Source of the DNA: Brachionus koreanus
Taxonomy: Eukaryota > Rotifera > Eurotatoria > Ploima > Brachionidae
Length of the DNA: 29,346 nucleotides
Direction: 5' to 3'
Assembly (NCBI GenBank): GCA_016987375.1
Contig: PJRA01000196.1
Coordinates: 398,233 to 427,578, forward strand
Numbering within the stretch: position 1 is the stretch's first letter; each line of letters starts with the position of its first letter. Shown here one piece after another: positions 9,820 to 19,720 of the stretch. A model generated the notes under the pieces. That model saw only the letters and a list, made by a program, of their open reading frames with translations, searched no databases and was not told the DNA's origin. Position numbers and translations under genes: made by a program.

Positions 9820-11500
9820 CATCCAGGAAAAATTTAGAAGATATTCAAGAAAATGAATTTTCTGCTAGCATTAAGGATGAGAATTCTGATAAAGTTAATA
9901 TTTTTTCAAAAGAAGAAAACCCTGAATCTGAAGAATCCGATTTTATTTTTGATAATTTGACAAAATCATTTAGTAGTCCATAAAATCATGTTATATGACG
10001 TAATAATTGTACAAAACTCCGTTTAATTCAACCATAAGCTAGAACACAGGCTGTTCTTTCAGCCGTACATGTCAGTCACATTTAAATAAGGCTGGTCTTT
10101 TCAAAAATGACCATCTTGATTTAATTAAAATATCAAAATATGAATCAAAGATAAATCGTAAATCTGCTAATGACTTGATACAAACTTTATTAGAACATCC
10201 AAAAAAAGAGTTTTATTTGTGAGTTTTCTGATCTATCTAAAATCGATATGGATTTATGTAACAATACAACTGGATTTAAAAAAGAAGAACTTAATATAAT
10301 TACATACTTATTATTTTTAAAAGGGAACTTATATATATTGTTAGAAAAGTTCATATAATATATTCCAAAGAATATCTTATTGGGTCCAAATAAAAAGGAA
10401 CCTGTAAAACCTTTAATATTTGTGACTTAAAATGGAAGAATTATTGAAGTTAGGGAGTCTTTCCGGTTACAAAAAATGGTGCCAAAATTATTAAAATATG
10501 CTTTAAGCTTGATAAATCATTTGAGAATATTTTAAGAAGTGGTGATGTAATAAATATGAAGTCGTGGTTGATAGAGGCTTCAGAGATTCTATTGATTTTT
10601 TACAAAAAAAAATTGATGTTAATGATGCCAACTTTCATTGAAAAGAATCAAAAACACTTTTCTTGTTTTCAAGCAAATCATTCTAGAATGATGATAAATG
10701 TAGATGGATGATGGAAGCTTTTAATGGTGTGCTAAAAGAGTCCTTTATAGCATTAGGTCAGGTTCAAAATTCAAAGCATATTATGATAGATTTCAAAATT
10801 TGTTGTTCTTTTATTAATCAATTTTTTCATCCTTAACTATCAGATAGAGAAAATGGAGATTTAATATCAAAAAATTTAAAATTTAAGATAAATAAAGTTA
10901 AATGAGTTAGAAAAATTTGTAAATTGTCTTAAATTATCTAATTCAGCTGAGTTTGTTAATCTGGTTGAAAAAAATCTACTAAACGATTTTCCAAGACTGA
11001 ACTATGATTTTATCTTGGAAAATATAACGTTTGGTTTATTTTAGTTGAAACAAAGTTATGGTTATTTGGCAGAGCAACTAGATAATAAAGTAAAGCTTAT
11101 TATTAAAATAAATAAACAAACAATTCATAATTTTTAACCCGATACAAAAGTATTGATGGTGAGGATTCAATCTAGACACTCAGGATCAATTACTTATAAG
11201 GTTTTTGTTAGTTATATAATTAATGAAAGACACGAAAACCAAATTCCTATTAAAAGATGGCATTGTACATATAAAAATGGATGTAAAACTTTAGGATGCT
11301 GCTCACATTTGGCGTCAATAATTTTTTATATTAGTTACGCTAGATATTTAATTAAGATTTCAAAACCCGATCATTTTTTAACTAGTATTTATCAAAGCTG
11401 TTTTAAAGAATCAACAGATAAAGAGAGTGGAAAAGATGAACTAATTATAAAAGTTTGGAAAAAAACTCTTTTTAAAAATTGGAAGATAAAAATCCAGTGA
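9820..11500 (+). pseudogene. PIF/Harbinger-like DDE transposase with SWIM zinc finger, decayed
   Basis: A large transposase is spread over several frames. In order: an acidic, Glu/Ser-rich N terminus (9835-9980); a C..CxxH-like segment (SRTCQSHLNKAGLF, about 10059-10100); an LSKIDMD...CNN segment; KEPVKPLIF; the second acidic catalytic motif VVDRGFRDS (about 10565); the third acidic motif RWMMEAFNGVLK (about 10707); and a C-terminal SWIM-type zinc finger with WHCTYKNG...LGCCSHLAS (in the 11153-11500 frame). DRGFRD plus RWvvE is the DDE_Tnp_4 (Harbinger-like) core, and proteins with this core plus a GCCSH SWIM tail are widespread in invertebrate genomes. I could not find the first catalytic aspartate motif. 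At least five stops or frameshifts make it dead. Terminal inverted repeats were not located. Confidence 0.8.
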
Positions 11501-11833
11501 AAGTTATTATCACAATTCATAGAGAACATTCACAACATGATGATTTTAATTCAAATTTCAATCGGTTGGATGAAGACCATGAAATTGGCGAAGACATGTT
11601 TGGTTAATATGAGAGGAGGTGTACGGTTAATTGTTTTGCTTAAAATGGGTTCGCTTAGGAGTGATTTTGTTCAAACAAATTAGCTAAAAAGGTAGATAAA
11701 GACGGTATATTCTGGTATTTTTGTTGTATCTGTAAAAAAAAGTGCAAGGCTTTGAATTCGCACATGACAAAATCAAAGGTAAAGCATGTTAAAATGTCAA
11801 AGAAGCAAGCAGAGGTTAAGCAGATGTATGGTT
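11501..11833 (+). pseudogene. coding-like tail with Cys/His cluster downstream of transposase
   Basis: A reading frame continues after the SWIM region with only a few stops. It contains an acidic stretch (EDHEIGEDMFG) and then a Cys/His cluster (CCICKKKCKALNSHM...KHVK) resembling a small zinc-binding domain, followed by a Lys-rich end and a stop at about 11833. It may be a second protein of the same transposon or an extension of the transposase. The family is not recognised. Confidence 0.4.
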
Positions 11834-12498
11834 AATTGTCAAATTTTGTTTAAGATATTAGAAGATTTCAAAGTATTTAGTCAGTCATTTTATTTTAATT
11901 TTTTTAATCAAACTTTTTCTTTAGTTTTTAAGATTTTGTTTTCTCAAGCTTTAATTAATATGAAACTTTGTTTTTGTTGTTGTTTTATAAACAGATAAGG
12001 GAAATTATATTAAAGAAAATTTTATTAGTCCTTAGAGAAAAAAAAAAATAATATAAATGGCGAGGGATGTATGCGATGATATAAATATACCTCGCTTTTA
12101 TGATTTTATATTATTACCAATAAAATAAATTTAAACCAAAAAGTTTTAATCTAGTTAGGACCCCTCCCCACAGACCCCCATCTTACATTACCAAAACCAT
12201 AAATTATTCTCACACTATATATATTTTTTTTTTAAATTTAGTAAAATAAAAAAGATTGAATAGAACTGCCTTTCTCTATGAATTTTTGATTAAGTTTAAA
12301 TTTAAAAATAAATTTAGAATATTGACTTTTTTAATGTTAGTTATGAAAAATTAACATCTTTTTTTCCATAAAAGTTAGATTATTAAATTAATGCAGATTA
12401 TATTTTGCGAAAATAAAATAAGAAACTCTCAAGGTCTTACCATTTTGCCTTTTGTGCCATTTTGCAAATATTCTCAATTTAGTTTATGTGTTTCTTCA
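11834..12498. other. AT-rich intergenic spacer
   Basis: The short frame at 11786-11998 is Phe/Leu/Lys-rich low-complexity sequence and is not called. A C-rich patch (cccctccccac, about 12161-12171) stands out but has no assigned role. The stretch ends at the presumed promoter of the next gene. Confidence 0.45.
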
Positions 12499-12505
12499 TA
12501 TAAAA
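12499..12505 (+). promoter_or_regulatory. candidate TATA box for the GM2-activator-like gene
   Basis: TATAAAA lies 45 bases upstream of the start codon, leaving room for a ~20-base leader if transcription starts 25-30 bases downstream. The match is perfect, but such strings are frequent at this base composition. Confidence 0.4.
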
Positions 12506-12549
12506 TGACTTGTTTTTTCAAAAAATAAAACCATTAAAATAAAGTTAAG

Positions 12550-13453
12550 ATGAAGTTTTTCATTATTGCGTTTTTACCAGTATTAGTCTATGGTCAAACC
12601 CTGACCAAATTAGAATGGAATGACTGTGGTTCCCCAGCTGTCGATTTCTATGAAATAGATGCTAATCCAATGCCGATTGTTCATCCTGGATCCTTTAATT
12701 TAACTTTTTCATCAAATTTTAAAAGAAAGATATCTGGCTATTTAAGAAATACCATTACTTTGAAAAAAACCATTTCTCAAATAACACTTCCAATTACTTG
12801 GTAAAAATAAAATTAAAAATAATCATTCTATCAGGTTTTAATTTAGCAAATATGTGTTTTTCAAAGCTGATTAAAAGTAGGGTATAAATTAGTGTTGGAT
12901 AATTTAAAAATTTGTTCTATAAATTCTTTTTTTATATTGTTTTTATTTTTCTATATCTGGCTAAATTAAAACAAGGCAACAAAAAAAACAAATCTTAAAA
13001 AATTTAATTATTTTAGTTATATGGTTAATGGCAATTATATAGGAAGTTGTACATATAATGACTTTTGTTTGCTTTTAATAGGCTTTTTATCATATTTGAA
13101 TCAAGATGATTGTCCTTCAGTAAATATTACTTTAACTTTAATGAAATTAAATTATTTTAATTTTCAATTAAGATTTTGAATGAAATAGGATTAGACTGTA
13201 CATGTCCGTTTAAAATCAAGTAAATTTTTAAACTCTAAAGCAAAATCCTAAAAAAAATTTATTTCCTCTTTTATTTAGTACTGGCTTAACAAGCATAAAA
13301 AAAACAATCACCCTACTTACAAGCATAGATCAAATTTCATTCTTTTCAGCTTTGTTTTCAGCTGGCCAATTTTATATAAAAATGGATACAAGTGATAATA
13401 TTGGATCTTTTGCTTGTATCGAAATTAATTTTTCTGTGAAACCAAAAATTTGA
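12550..13453 (+). CDS. ganglioside GM2 activator-like lipid-binding protein, four exons
   Basis: GM2 activator proteins lift ganglioside lipids for lysosomal hexosaminidase and bind lipids in a beta-cup. Four exons (12550-12800, 13017-13119, 13173-13219, 13279-13453) join in frame with GT...AG introns of 216, 53 and 59 bp to give 191 residues, close to the ~193 of the vertebrate protein. Residues 1-15 form a signal peptide (MKFFIIAFLPVLVYG). The matches run in order along the family: W.DCGSPAV, IVHPGSFNLTF, ITLPITC, YIGSCTYNDFC, DCPS, GLDCTCPFK and FACIEI. All eight cysteines that make the four disulfides of the family are present after splicing. An AATAAA starts three bases after the stop. 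The gene is only visible after splicing; exon 1 read through gives a short 84-residue frame. It is probably functional. Its in vivo lipid substrate is unknown. Confidence 0.9.
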
Positions 13454-13456
13454 ATT

Positions 13457-13462
13457 AATAAA
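13457..13462 (+). terminator. polyadenylation signal of the GM2-activator-like gene
   Basis: AATAAA begins three bases after the TGA stop, implying a 3' untranslated region of only a few tens of bases. This fits the compact style of the gene. Confidence 0.5.
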
Positions 13463-13684
13463 AATTCTTATTAGCAATTATAAATTAATCTAAAATTTGA
13501 TTAAAGTTGAAAGAGAAATTTATTTGGCAACAGATAAAATTATCATTTAGATTTTAAGATCAGACTATTATTTACAAAGAGGAATTTTTCTAGAACTTTC
13601 TCAATGTAAACTACTAAAAAATTCAATATTGGTTTTCTCTATTAGCTAATATTATCCATTTTATATAGTTATATATTTATACTT

Positions 13685-15100
13685 CACGATTAAGTCATCC
13701 CTAATGCATCTCAATTTTAGGCTAGTTAGACCCTAAAATATTCATAAACCTTTCTTAATAATACAAATTTCTAGTTAATTTAGGTAGGTATTCTAGTAAA
13801 CCTATGTTGAATATCTTCTAATATTTTTTATCCTTTAATAAATATGGTGATCATATAGGTAAAGCATATTCAGGGTTTGGTCTTTTATAACAAATATATA
13901 GACTTTTCCATACATCAGTTTCAGGTGTTTTAAGTTTTCTTCAATATACCAATTGGTATATTAAGTTACTTAATATTAAATAATTTTCAGATTTCAGGTT
14001 GTTTCTAAATATTTTTCTAGGTTTGTTTTTGTCAGTTCAATCTGTTTGTCACCATCATTTAAATAATATTTGTATTCGTTATTGTTCTTCCCAATATGAA
14101 TTAAATTACATTTATTAAAATTTAGTTTAACTAACCATTTAAAAGACCATTCTGTTATTTTGTTTAAATCTTCTTGTAATGATTTTGCTTATAATTTGTT
14201 TGTTACTATATCAAAAATTTTTTTATTATCTACATATTTTTCATATTCGCTTAAAAAGTCATTACTTAAATCATTGAAAAATTGATAAAATAAAGTCGGT
14301 CCTAAAACAGAACCTTGATGTACACCACTTGTAAGATCTGCCCAATCTGAAACGTAATTTTCCAATACAACTCTTTGCTTTCTATTTCAAACCAGTAATA
14401 CCATACGATTCTCGCTTGAAAAGTGATCTCTTGTGTGGCACAGTATCAAATGCTTTGGCGAAATCCAAGAATATAACATCGACTTGTTGTTTAATTGATG
14501 TCTTATATGTTAAAAAGTCCATTGTTTCAAGTAGGTTGGTTGTGCAGGATTTATTTTTTCAAATCCATGTAGATTTTGTTCCAATATTTTATTACTAAAT
14601 AAATGAATAAATGATTTACAATATGCTTTCTGATTAATATTTCTAATATTTTGCGTGGTATAAAAGTCAATGATATTGGTCGATAATTAGAGATATTTAG
14701 ACATGAAACATTTTTAAGTAATGGGCTCATATTAGCTGATTTCTATTTATTTGGTATTTCTACAGTTTCTTTTGATTTTTTAGATATTAGATTATACGGT
14801 ATAGCTAGTTCAGCAGATATTTTTTAAATACTAATTGATGTACACTATCAACACTAGGAGTTTTATCAGCTTTAATATCTTGTAGCAATTTTTTGATTTC
14901 GTCTATTGTACATTTTTTAATTTCCATATTATTAACACTAAATTATTAACATATCATTTTTTGGATGAAAAATTGATAAAGAAAATGGTCATTTAAACAT
15001 GTTATAAAATCAAAATTTTTGCTTATATTCGCACAGCCACTGACAGATTCATCTCATTTAATCGAATTGAGATTAAAGTCATCAGCTATTTTAAGCCATT
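13685..15100 (-). pseudogene. CR1/Jockey-type LINE relic (endonuclease and reverse transcriptase)
   Basis: Read on the minus strand from 15100: the end of an endonuclease domain (DDFNLNSIK, then CLNDHFLYQF), an abrupt loss of the intervening part, then the reverse transcriptase: FTIDEIKKLLQDIKADKTPS, NYRPISLT, VDVIFLDFAKAFDTVPHKR, SGVHQGSVLGPTLF (usually SGVPQGS), YVDNKKIF where the catalytic YADD is degraded to YVDN, DLNKITEWSFKW, and a C-terminal part with NPEYALPI*SPYLL and ILGLTSLKLRCIRDDLI. The order and motifs are those of CR1/L2/Jockey-type non-LTR retrotransposons. Several stops and frameshifts, the internal deletion and the lost catalytic box make it dead. It lies tail-to-tail with the GM2-activator-like gene. 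Confidence 0.88.
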
Positions 15101-15400
15101 AACTTTATCTAAAATCAACATTCAAGTTCAATGCAAAGCCACAAAAGTTGCCAATTACTCGACAACGAAAAGCGCTGCAAATTATTGAACCTTATCTCAG
15201 TTAATCTACCTAGAGTTCATGGCGACTTTATAAAATTCTCAAAGGTAGAATCAGGCTTCGATTATATTGACTTGCCCACACGGTATCGAAAGATTTAGAA
15301 AAGAAATCTCCAGATGTAGTAACCAATTTAATGAATTATTCTAAAACAGAATAGCTATTCATTGGAATTAATTTTTTTTTATTTTTTTAATTTAATAAAT
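15101..15400. other. possibly coding-derived, unassigned
   Basis: The base composition is less AT-rich than the surroundings. On the minus strand it would extend the LINE endonuclease upstream, with a frame leading into DDFNL. On the plus strand a short frame reads VESGFDYIDLPTRYRKI before a stop. Neither is convincing alone. I favour decayed 5' sequence of the LINE. Confidence 0.3.
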
Positions 15401-15523
15401 AAAAAAAAAATAAAAAGGCTTTTTTTTATGAATTTTTGATTAATGTTAAATTTATTAATAATTATTTTATTAATTTATTTTAATTTTAGAATAAGAGATA
15501 AAAGATTATCTGCAATTTATTGA

Positions 15524-15780
15524 TGTTAATTTAATTGTTTACTTTAGCAAATTAAATACATTAATTAAGTAATTTACGATTTTTTGCAGTATGTTGTTTA
15601 GCAGTTTGGTAATATAAAAATTTATTTTGTAGTGCATATAATCATTGCCAGATAATCATTGACAAATACTTATGTAAAGTCTCGATTTTGAACTTTAAGG
15701 ATTTAAGCCAAGAAATAGGTAAAACAATTTAATTTAGTTAAAATTTTATTAAATTGAATCCGAAATTATAACAATAATGT
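15524..15780 (+). mobile_element. repeat Z, copy 2
   Basis: Second copy of the ~260-bp repeat found at 6680-6949, same orientation, alignable from gttaatttaatt to attataacaataatgt. It has no visible flanking duplication, so it may be older or its ends have drifted. It lies between the LINE relic and a long unexplained stretch. Confidence 0.65.
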
Positions 15781-15784
15781 ATAT

Positions 15785-17510
15785 TGGTTTAAATAGGAGC
15801 TAAATGTTTCACGGGTCACGATTTGGGTCTTAACATTTAAATTCATAGAAATTTTATTAAAATACTAAATTAACTGACTAAGTCCAATGTTCTCACTTTT
15901 GAAAGAAAATTTGAAAAAAAAATTTTATTATCAACCTCTCTATGTGTTTTTAAATGCATCTATTCTTTCAATTCTAACAATCAATTCTGTTCAATTTGTT
16001 TATTGGACGCATTACTTTACTTTAGAAATAATAAATTTTGACTTGAGTCAAATTTGATTTTGATTCTAATGCCTTAAAAAATAGCTACAAAATAAATTGA
16101 AAAGAAAAAAATTCTGTTAATTAGTAATGAAAAAGTTGAGCTAGGTTTAGAATTTCGAAAATGAAAATAAAAGAAAAAAAAAGCTAAAAATCGATGAAAA
16201 CTAATCTTTAAATTTTACATAATTAATTGTAGTTTATTCATAATGTATTAAAAGCTGTTTTTATTTTTTTGTTCAGTTGAGAGCAGCGATTTTAGGTGCA
16301 CAAAATATCTCTAATCAATAAGCAAATCAATACAAATTCATTATAATTTTTTTTGATTTGTATTGAATTTCTAATTCAAAATTTTTCTAGCCTCCTTGTT
16401 AGGATATTAATTCCGTAAGTGAAACACATTGGACTCGTTTTAAAAATAAGAAAATCGATTTTTTTCTAACTCTCACGTATGTTCTTGTTTCTAGAGAGGA
16501 GAAAATAAATACGAGCTGCTCTAGCTCTAGTCCGACTATATTTAGACTCTTATGCAAGTTGCCGATTTTCTAAGCTATTCATAATTAGACTATATTTTAA
16601 AAATTTCAAACAATTAGAAAAAAAGGTTAAACGAATAATTTTGCTAGATAAATTCCTAATTTATCGGTAACCTTACCCGGATTAGAGTCTAAGAACATTT
16701 TAGTCCTATGGACTTAAGACTCGAGTCAAAAAGATAATCCTAATGTTTATGGGTCAGAGTATAGCTATTAACTATCGTCTTGTTGGCAAGATTTTGCATT
16801 TCACTTTGAAGTTTCCCCTGTCGGACAGGCCCGTGTTCTTAATTAACTAAAAGATTTAAAAGTTGGTCTGTCTGTGGGAAGCCAAAAATAGTTCAGAATT
16901 TATAAATATTTACTAGGCTAGATTTAGATAGAAAAAAAAAAACCTAAATGTTGTTTTTAACACTTGTGAATTATCTGATTTTTAGATTTATGCTGAGCTA
17001 AATTTTGAAACAAACAAGAATATTAATTGCGTATTTTAGTTAGCTTGAGCTTCTTTAATTTTTTTGAATGAACTAATTTTGGATTTTTAAAAAAATTGAT
17101 TTTGTGTTAACATTGAAAGAAATAGTTTTATTCTTTTTAAACATAGAAAAGGTCAAAATATCAACACTAAGAAGATAAATGACATGTTAAAATCGTACAC
17201 AAGATAAATTGTATTATTTGTGCACTAAAAAACAGTATGACCTCAATTTAAGCTAGAACTAAAATTTTTATAGAAAATCTAAACTGTTAATTTCAAGTGA
17301 ATGAACCAAAAAATAAGTTTTGCTCTTAGACCTAAGGCCAAGTTTTAAAATTACATTAAATTTTAGAGTCTAGATCTAGTTCTGTAATAAATTAAAACTC
17401 TTAATTTGTGCATGCATATAGAATTAACAGCTTTTCACTATAGAGACAAAATATATTCCATTGTGAGTTAAGCAAATAAGGAAGGATTTAATTAGGTTTT
17501 TTTACTCAAC
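15785..17510. other. long unexplained stretch
   Basis: No gene or transposon domain is recognised on either strand. Two GC-richer patches (about 16385-16560 and 16665-16880) may be decayed elements or regulatory DNA, but neither contains a long reading frame. A hairpin with caatacaaat/atttgtattg arms lies at about 16327-16361. Confidence 0.4.
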
Positions 17511-17511
17511 T

Positions 17512-17560
17512 ATATTTATTCATTTGTTTATCTGTATCAAGCTCCTTCAGAATAAAGTAT
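17512..17560 (-). repeat. LINE/SINE-type 3' tail, minus strand
   Basis: Read on the minus strand, it gives actttattctgaaggagct followed by an AAATAAATA-like tail. The same sequence and tail end the SINE at 22736-22793 on the plus strand. It lies about 130 bp downstream, in the same orientation, of the LINE relic at 17690-18430, so it is probably that LINE's 3' end. Confidence 0.6.
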
Positions 17561-17689
17561 AAAATAAAAAAAAAAACGGTTAAATAAGTTTATTTAAAAA
17601 TGAAAAAGAAAAAAAAAAATTTTTTTCAATTGAAACCTTCTTTATATTCTTCCACAAGTCTGTAATCATTATTTTTAAGGTCAAGATTG

Positions 17690-18430
17690 ATTTAACATTT
17701 GTTTTTTTTCTAAGATGATGAAAAATGAGTCTTCAACAGAAATTTTCATTTTCCATTTGAACCATTTCTCAGTTTCCTTTAGGTATTTATTAATTTCTTT
17801 TCCATTTATTTCAATTGGTTTTATTTCTTTTGCTATGACGTTTATGAAAATGCTATAAAGAAGTGGACTGATAACTGACTTATGTGAAACTCCTGCTTTA
17901 GTGAGGTATTAATAACTTAGATGACAATTTACATTTACTCTAAAAGATCTTAAATGCAGAAACGACCTTATATAATAAAATAGATAAGGCGGTAGATTAA
18001 TTCTTATATTAGCTTATAAATAACTATCGTATTTCATCAAATACAAGTAACCACAAATAGAAGAAACTTGCTTGTATTCGAGTCAAAAAATTTCCTTTAT
18101 TTGAGTTGCTTTTCTCAAAAAAATGTGACTCGTTTAAAGTGAAACATTGATTTTCTTGTTTCCTAAAGAAAAATAAATGGATAATTTTTTAGAGTCACTT
18201 TTTAGACTAAAATATTTTCGAATAGAAGAAACACTTTGATGACCCAACTTTCTTTAATTTGATGAAATGCAGCATTTCATGCCAGACTCTATCAAAATAA
18301 AGACAACATGCTTTTTTCTTTCAATTAAAAAAAAGACTGTACAACTTTTCGAAAAAGAAAGAAAAGATTATCTGCTATGCACCTTTATTTTCGAAAATCT
18401 CATTAATAAGCAGATTATTGTTCTCAAGAA
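17690..18430 (-). pseudogene. second LINE family, reverse transcriptase relic
   Basis: Read on the minus strand: LYFDRVWHEMLHFIKL (the catalytic box after a shared DxxKAFDxVWH motif), a broken stretch, then IRSFLHLRSFRVNVN, a stop, and TKAGVSHKSVISPLLYSIFIN (canonically GVPQGSVLSPLLF). After this the YADD box is missing and the frame resumes at KEIKPIEINGKEINKYLKETEKWFKWKMKIS, so an internal deletion removed the active site. The sequence is distinct from the 13685-15100 LINE and resembles the fragment at 28437-28606. Dead. Confidence 0.78.
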
Positions 18431-19440
18431 AATTATATTCTCTAGTGTAAATAATGTGATTTATAATTGCTATTTATCATGATTTTGGAACTTGGGCTCT
18501 ATCTAAAATCATCTTAAAGATTTGATTTATTTTCTATTTTATGTCATTACATAATAATTTTTCTGTTTTAAACAAACATAATTGAAGTTTTGTTTTTTTT
18601 TAACATAGATAAAATTATCAATTTATTAATCACATTATTTACAATTTAATTAAACTCTTTCATGCTTTTAATCATTAAATTTATAATAAATTTATTAACG
18701 TTTTTTTTTTAGAAAAAAATAAATTAATTGTGTTTTGTCACATTCTTCATCAGCCAGCTAGTGTTTACTGAAATAATTAATAAAAATATGAAAGTTTAAT
18801 AAGAGCTAAAAAAAAACCTAATGTTTTCTTCTCTTCTTTTTTGTTAATTAGAACTAAAAAGAAATAATACACAAACAATACTTAAAACAGGTCAGCAAGA
18901 CCTCGTCAAGACCAGGTCCTACTGGGCGAAGTATTATTACAATTTTTGCACTTCAAAGGCTATGTAACATACCGATACTTTTGGTTAAATAATATTTAAT
19001 GAAAAATTTCAATCTTATATTTTTAAAAATTTTATTATAACATTAGTTTTAATAGATTTACGAAATAAGAATAAGATTCGAATAAGGTTTTTATTTTTGT
19101 CAAAAGAAACTTTCCTTTTATTCCAATTCGTAGTTATAACGTTTTTTTTTTATTCTTAGCTAAAGATTCAAATTTAAAAAATATCAAAACTATTTGAATT
19201 AAATTATTTTCATGATTTAAATTAGCTTTAAAAAAATGAAATATTTGCCTACGTTTTTATGTTTGTCTCTAAAAGAAAAAATAAAAAAAAAACAACAACC
19301 TATGATTTTTAAAATTTTGGTCATTTTGAGGAAAATACCAGATACAATGCTAAAATTATGTTCAGTTTGTAGAAAATTCGTTAATAAGGAATCTATTCCC
19401 AAAAATGAATTAAGAAACTATCATTACTTTTTTTTAATGC
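18431..19440. other. AT-rich stretch with one GC-richer patch
   Basis: A patch at about 18890-18970 (with gtcagcaagacctcgtcaagacc, itself built from imperfect gtcaaga/gacc units) stands out. It has no reading frame and no known RNA signature. The short frames at 18267, 19217 and 19236 are low-complexity and overlap on opposite strands, so they are not called. Confidence 0.4.
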
Positions 19441-19454
19441 TTTTGGAATTTTAT

Positions 19455-19720
19455 TTAAAATTTTTTTTTGGAAATTTCAAAGTTTTTAGACCCCATAAAA
19501 GCCGGTTGCTGAGATAGAATTTGTTTAATTTGTTCTAATTTTATTTTTGCGGGTGAATCATATCCTAATCCTAACGCAATACTTTTAAACCCTTTGATTT
19601 TCCCTATATTTTCACCATCTACATAATAAAGATCAAGTGTCTTTTCGGTATTATTAACATCATACCAAGTCAATTATTCACATGGATAGTATCCCCCTGG
19701 CTTTAACCTTAAACTTCATT
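19455..19720 (-). pseudogene. unrecognised coding-like fragment
   Basis: A 72-codon minus-strand frame (WYDVNN...LYYVDGENIGKIKGFKSIALG...EQIKQILSQQPAF) has balanced amino-acid use unlike the low-complexity frames around it. The same frame extends upstream, through one in-frame stop, into LKPGGYYPCE. The absence of splice signals at the ends and the internal stop argue for a relic of a gene or element. I do not recognise the family. Confidence 0.45.

Noticed and set aside
14416..14598. plus-strand 60-codon frame
   Set aside because: Antisense shadow of the LINE reverse transcriptase segment with the AFDTVPHKR motif.
18267..18482. 71-codon plus-strand frame
   Set aside because: Antisense to the LINE relic at 17690-18430 and low-complexity at its end.
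19217..19517. Two overlapping opposite-strand frames
   Set aside because: Both are Lys/Phe/Leu-rich, overlap each other, and have no recognisable domain or splice context.
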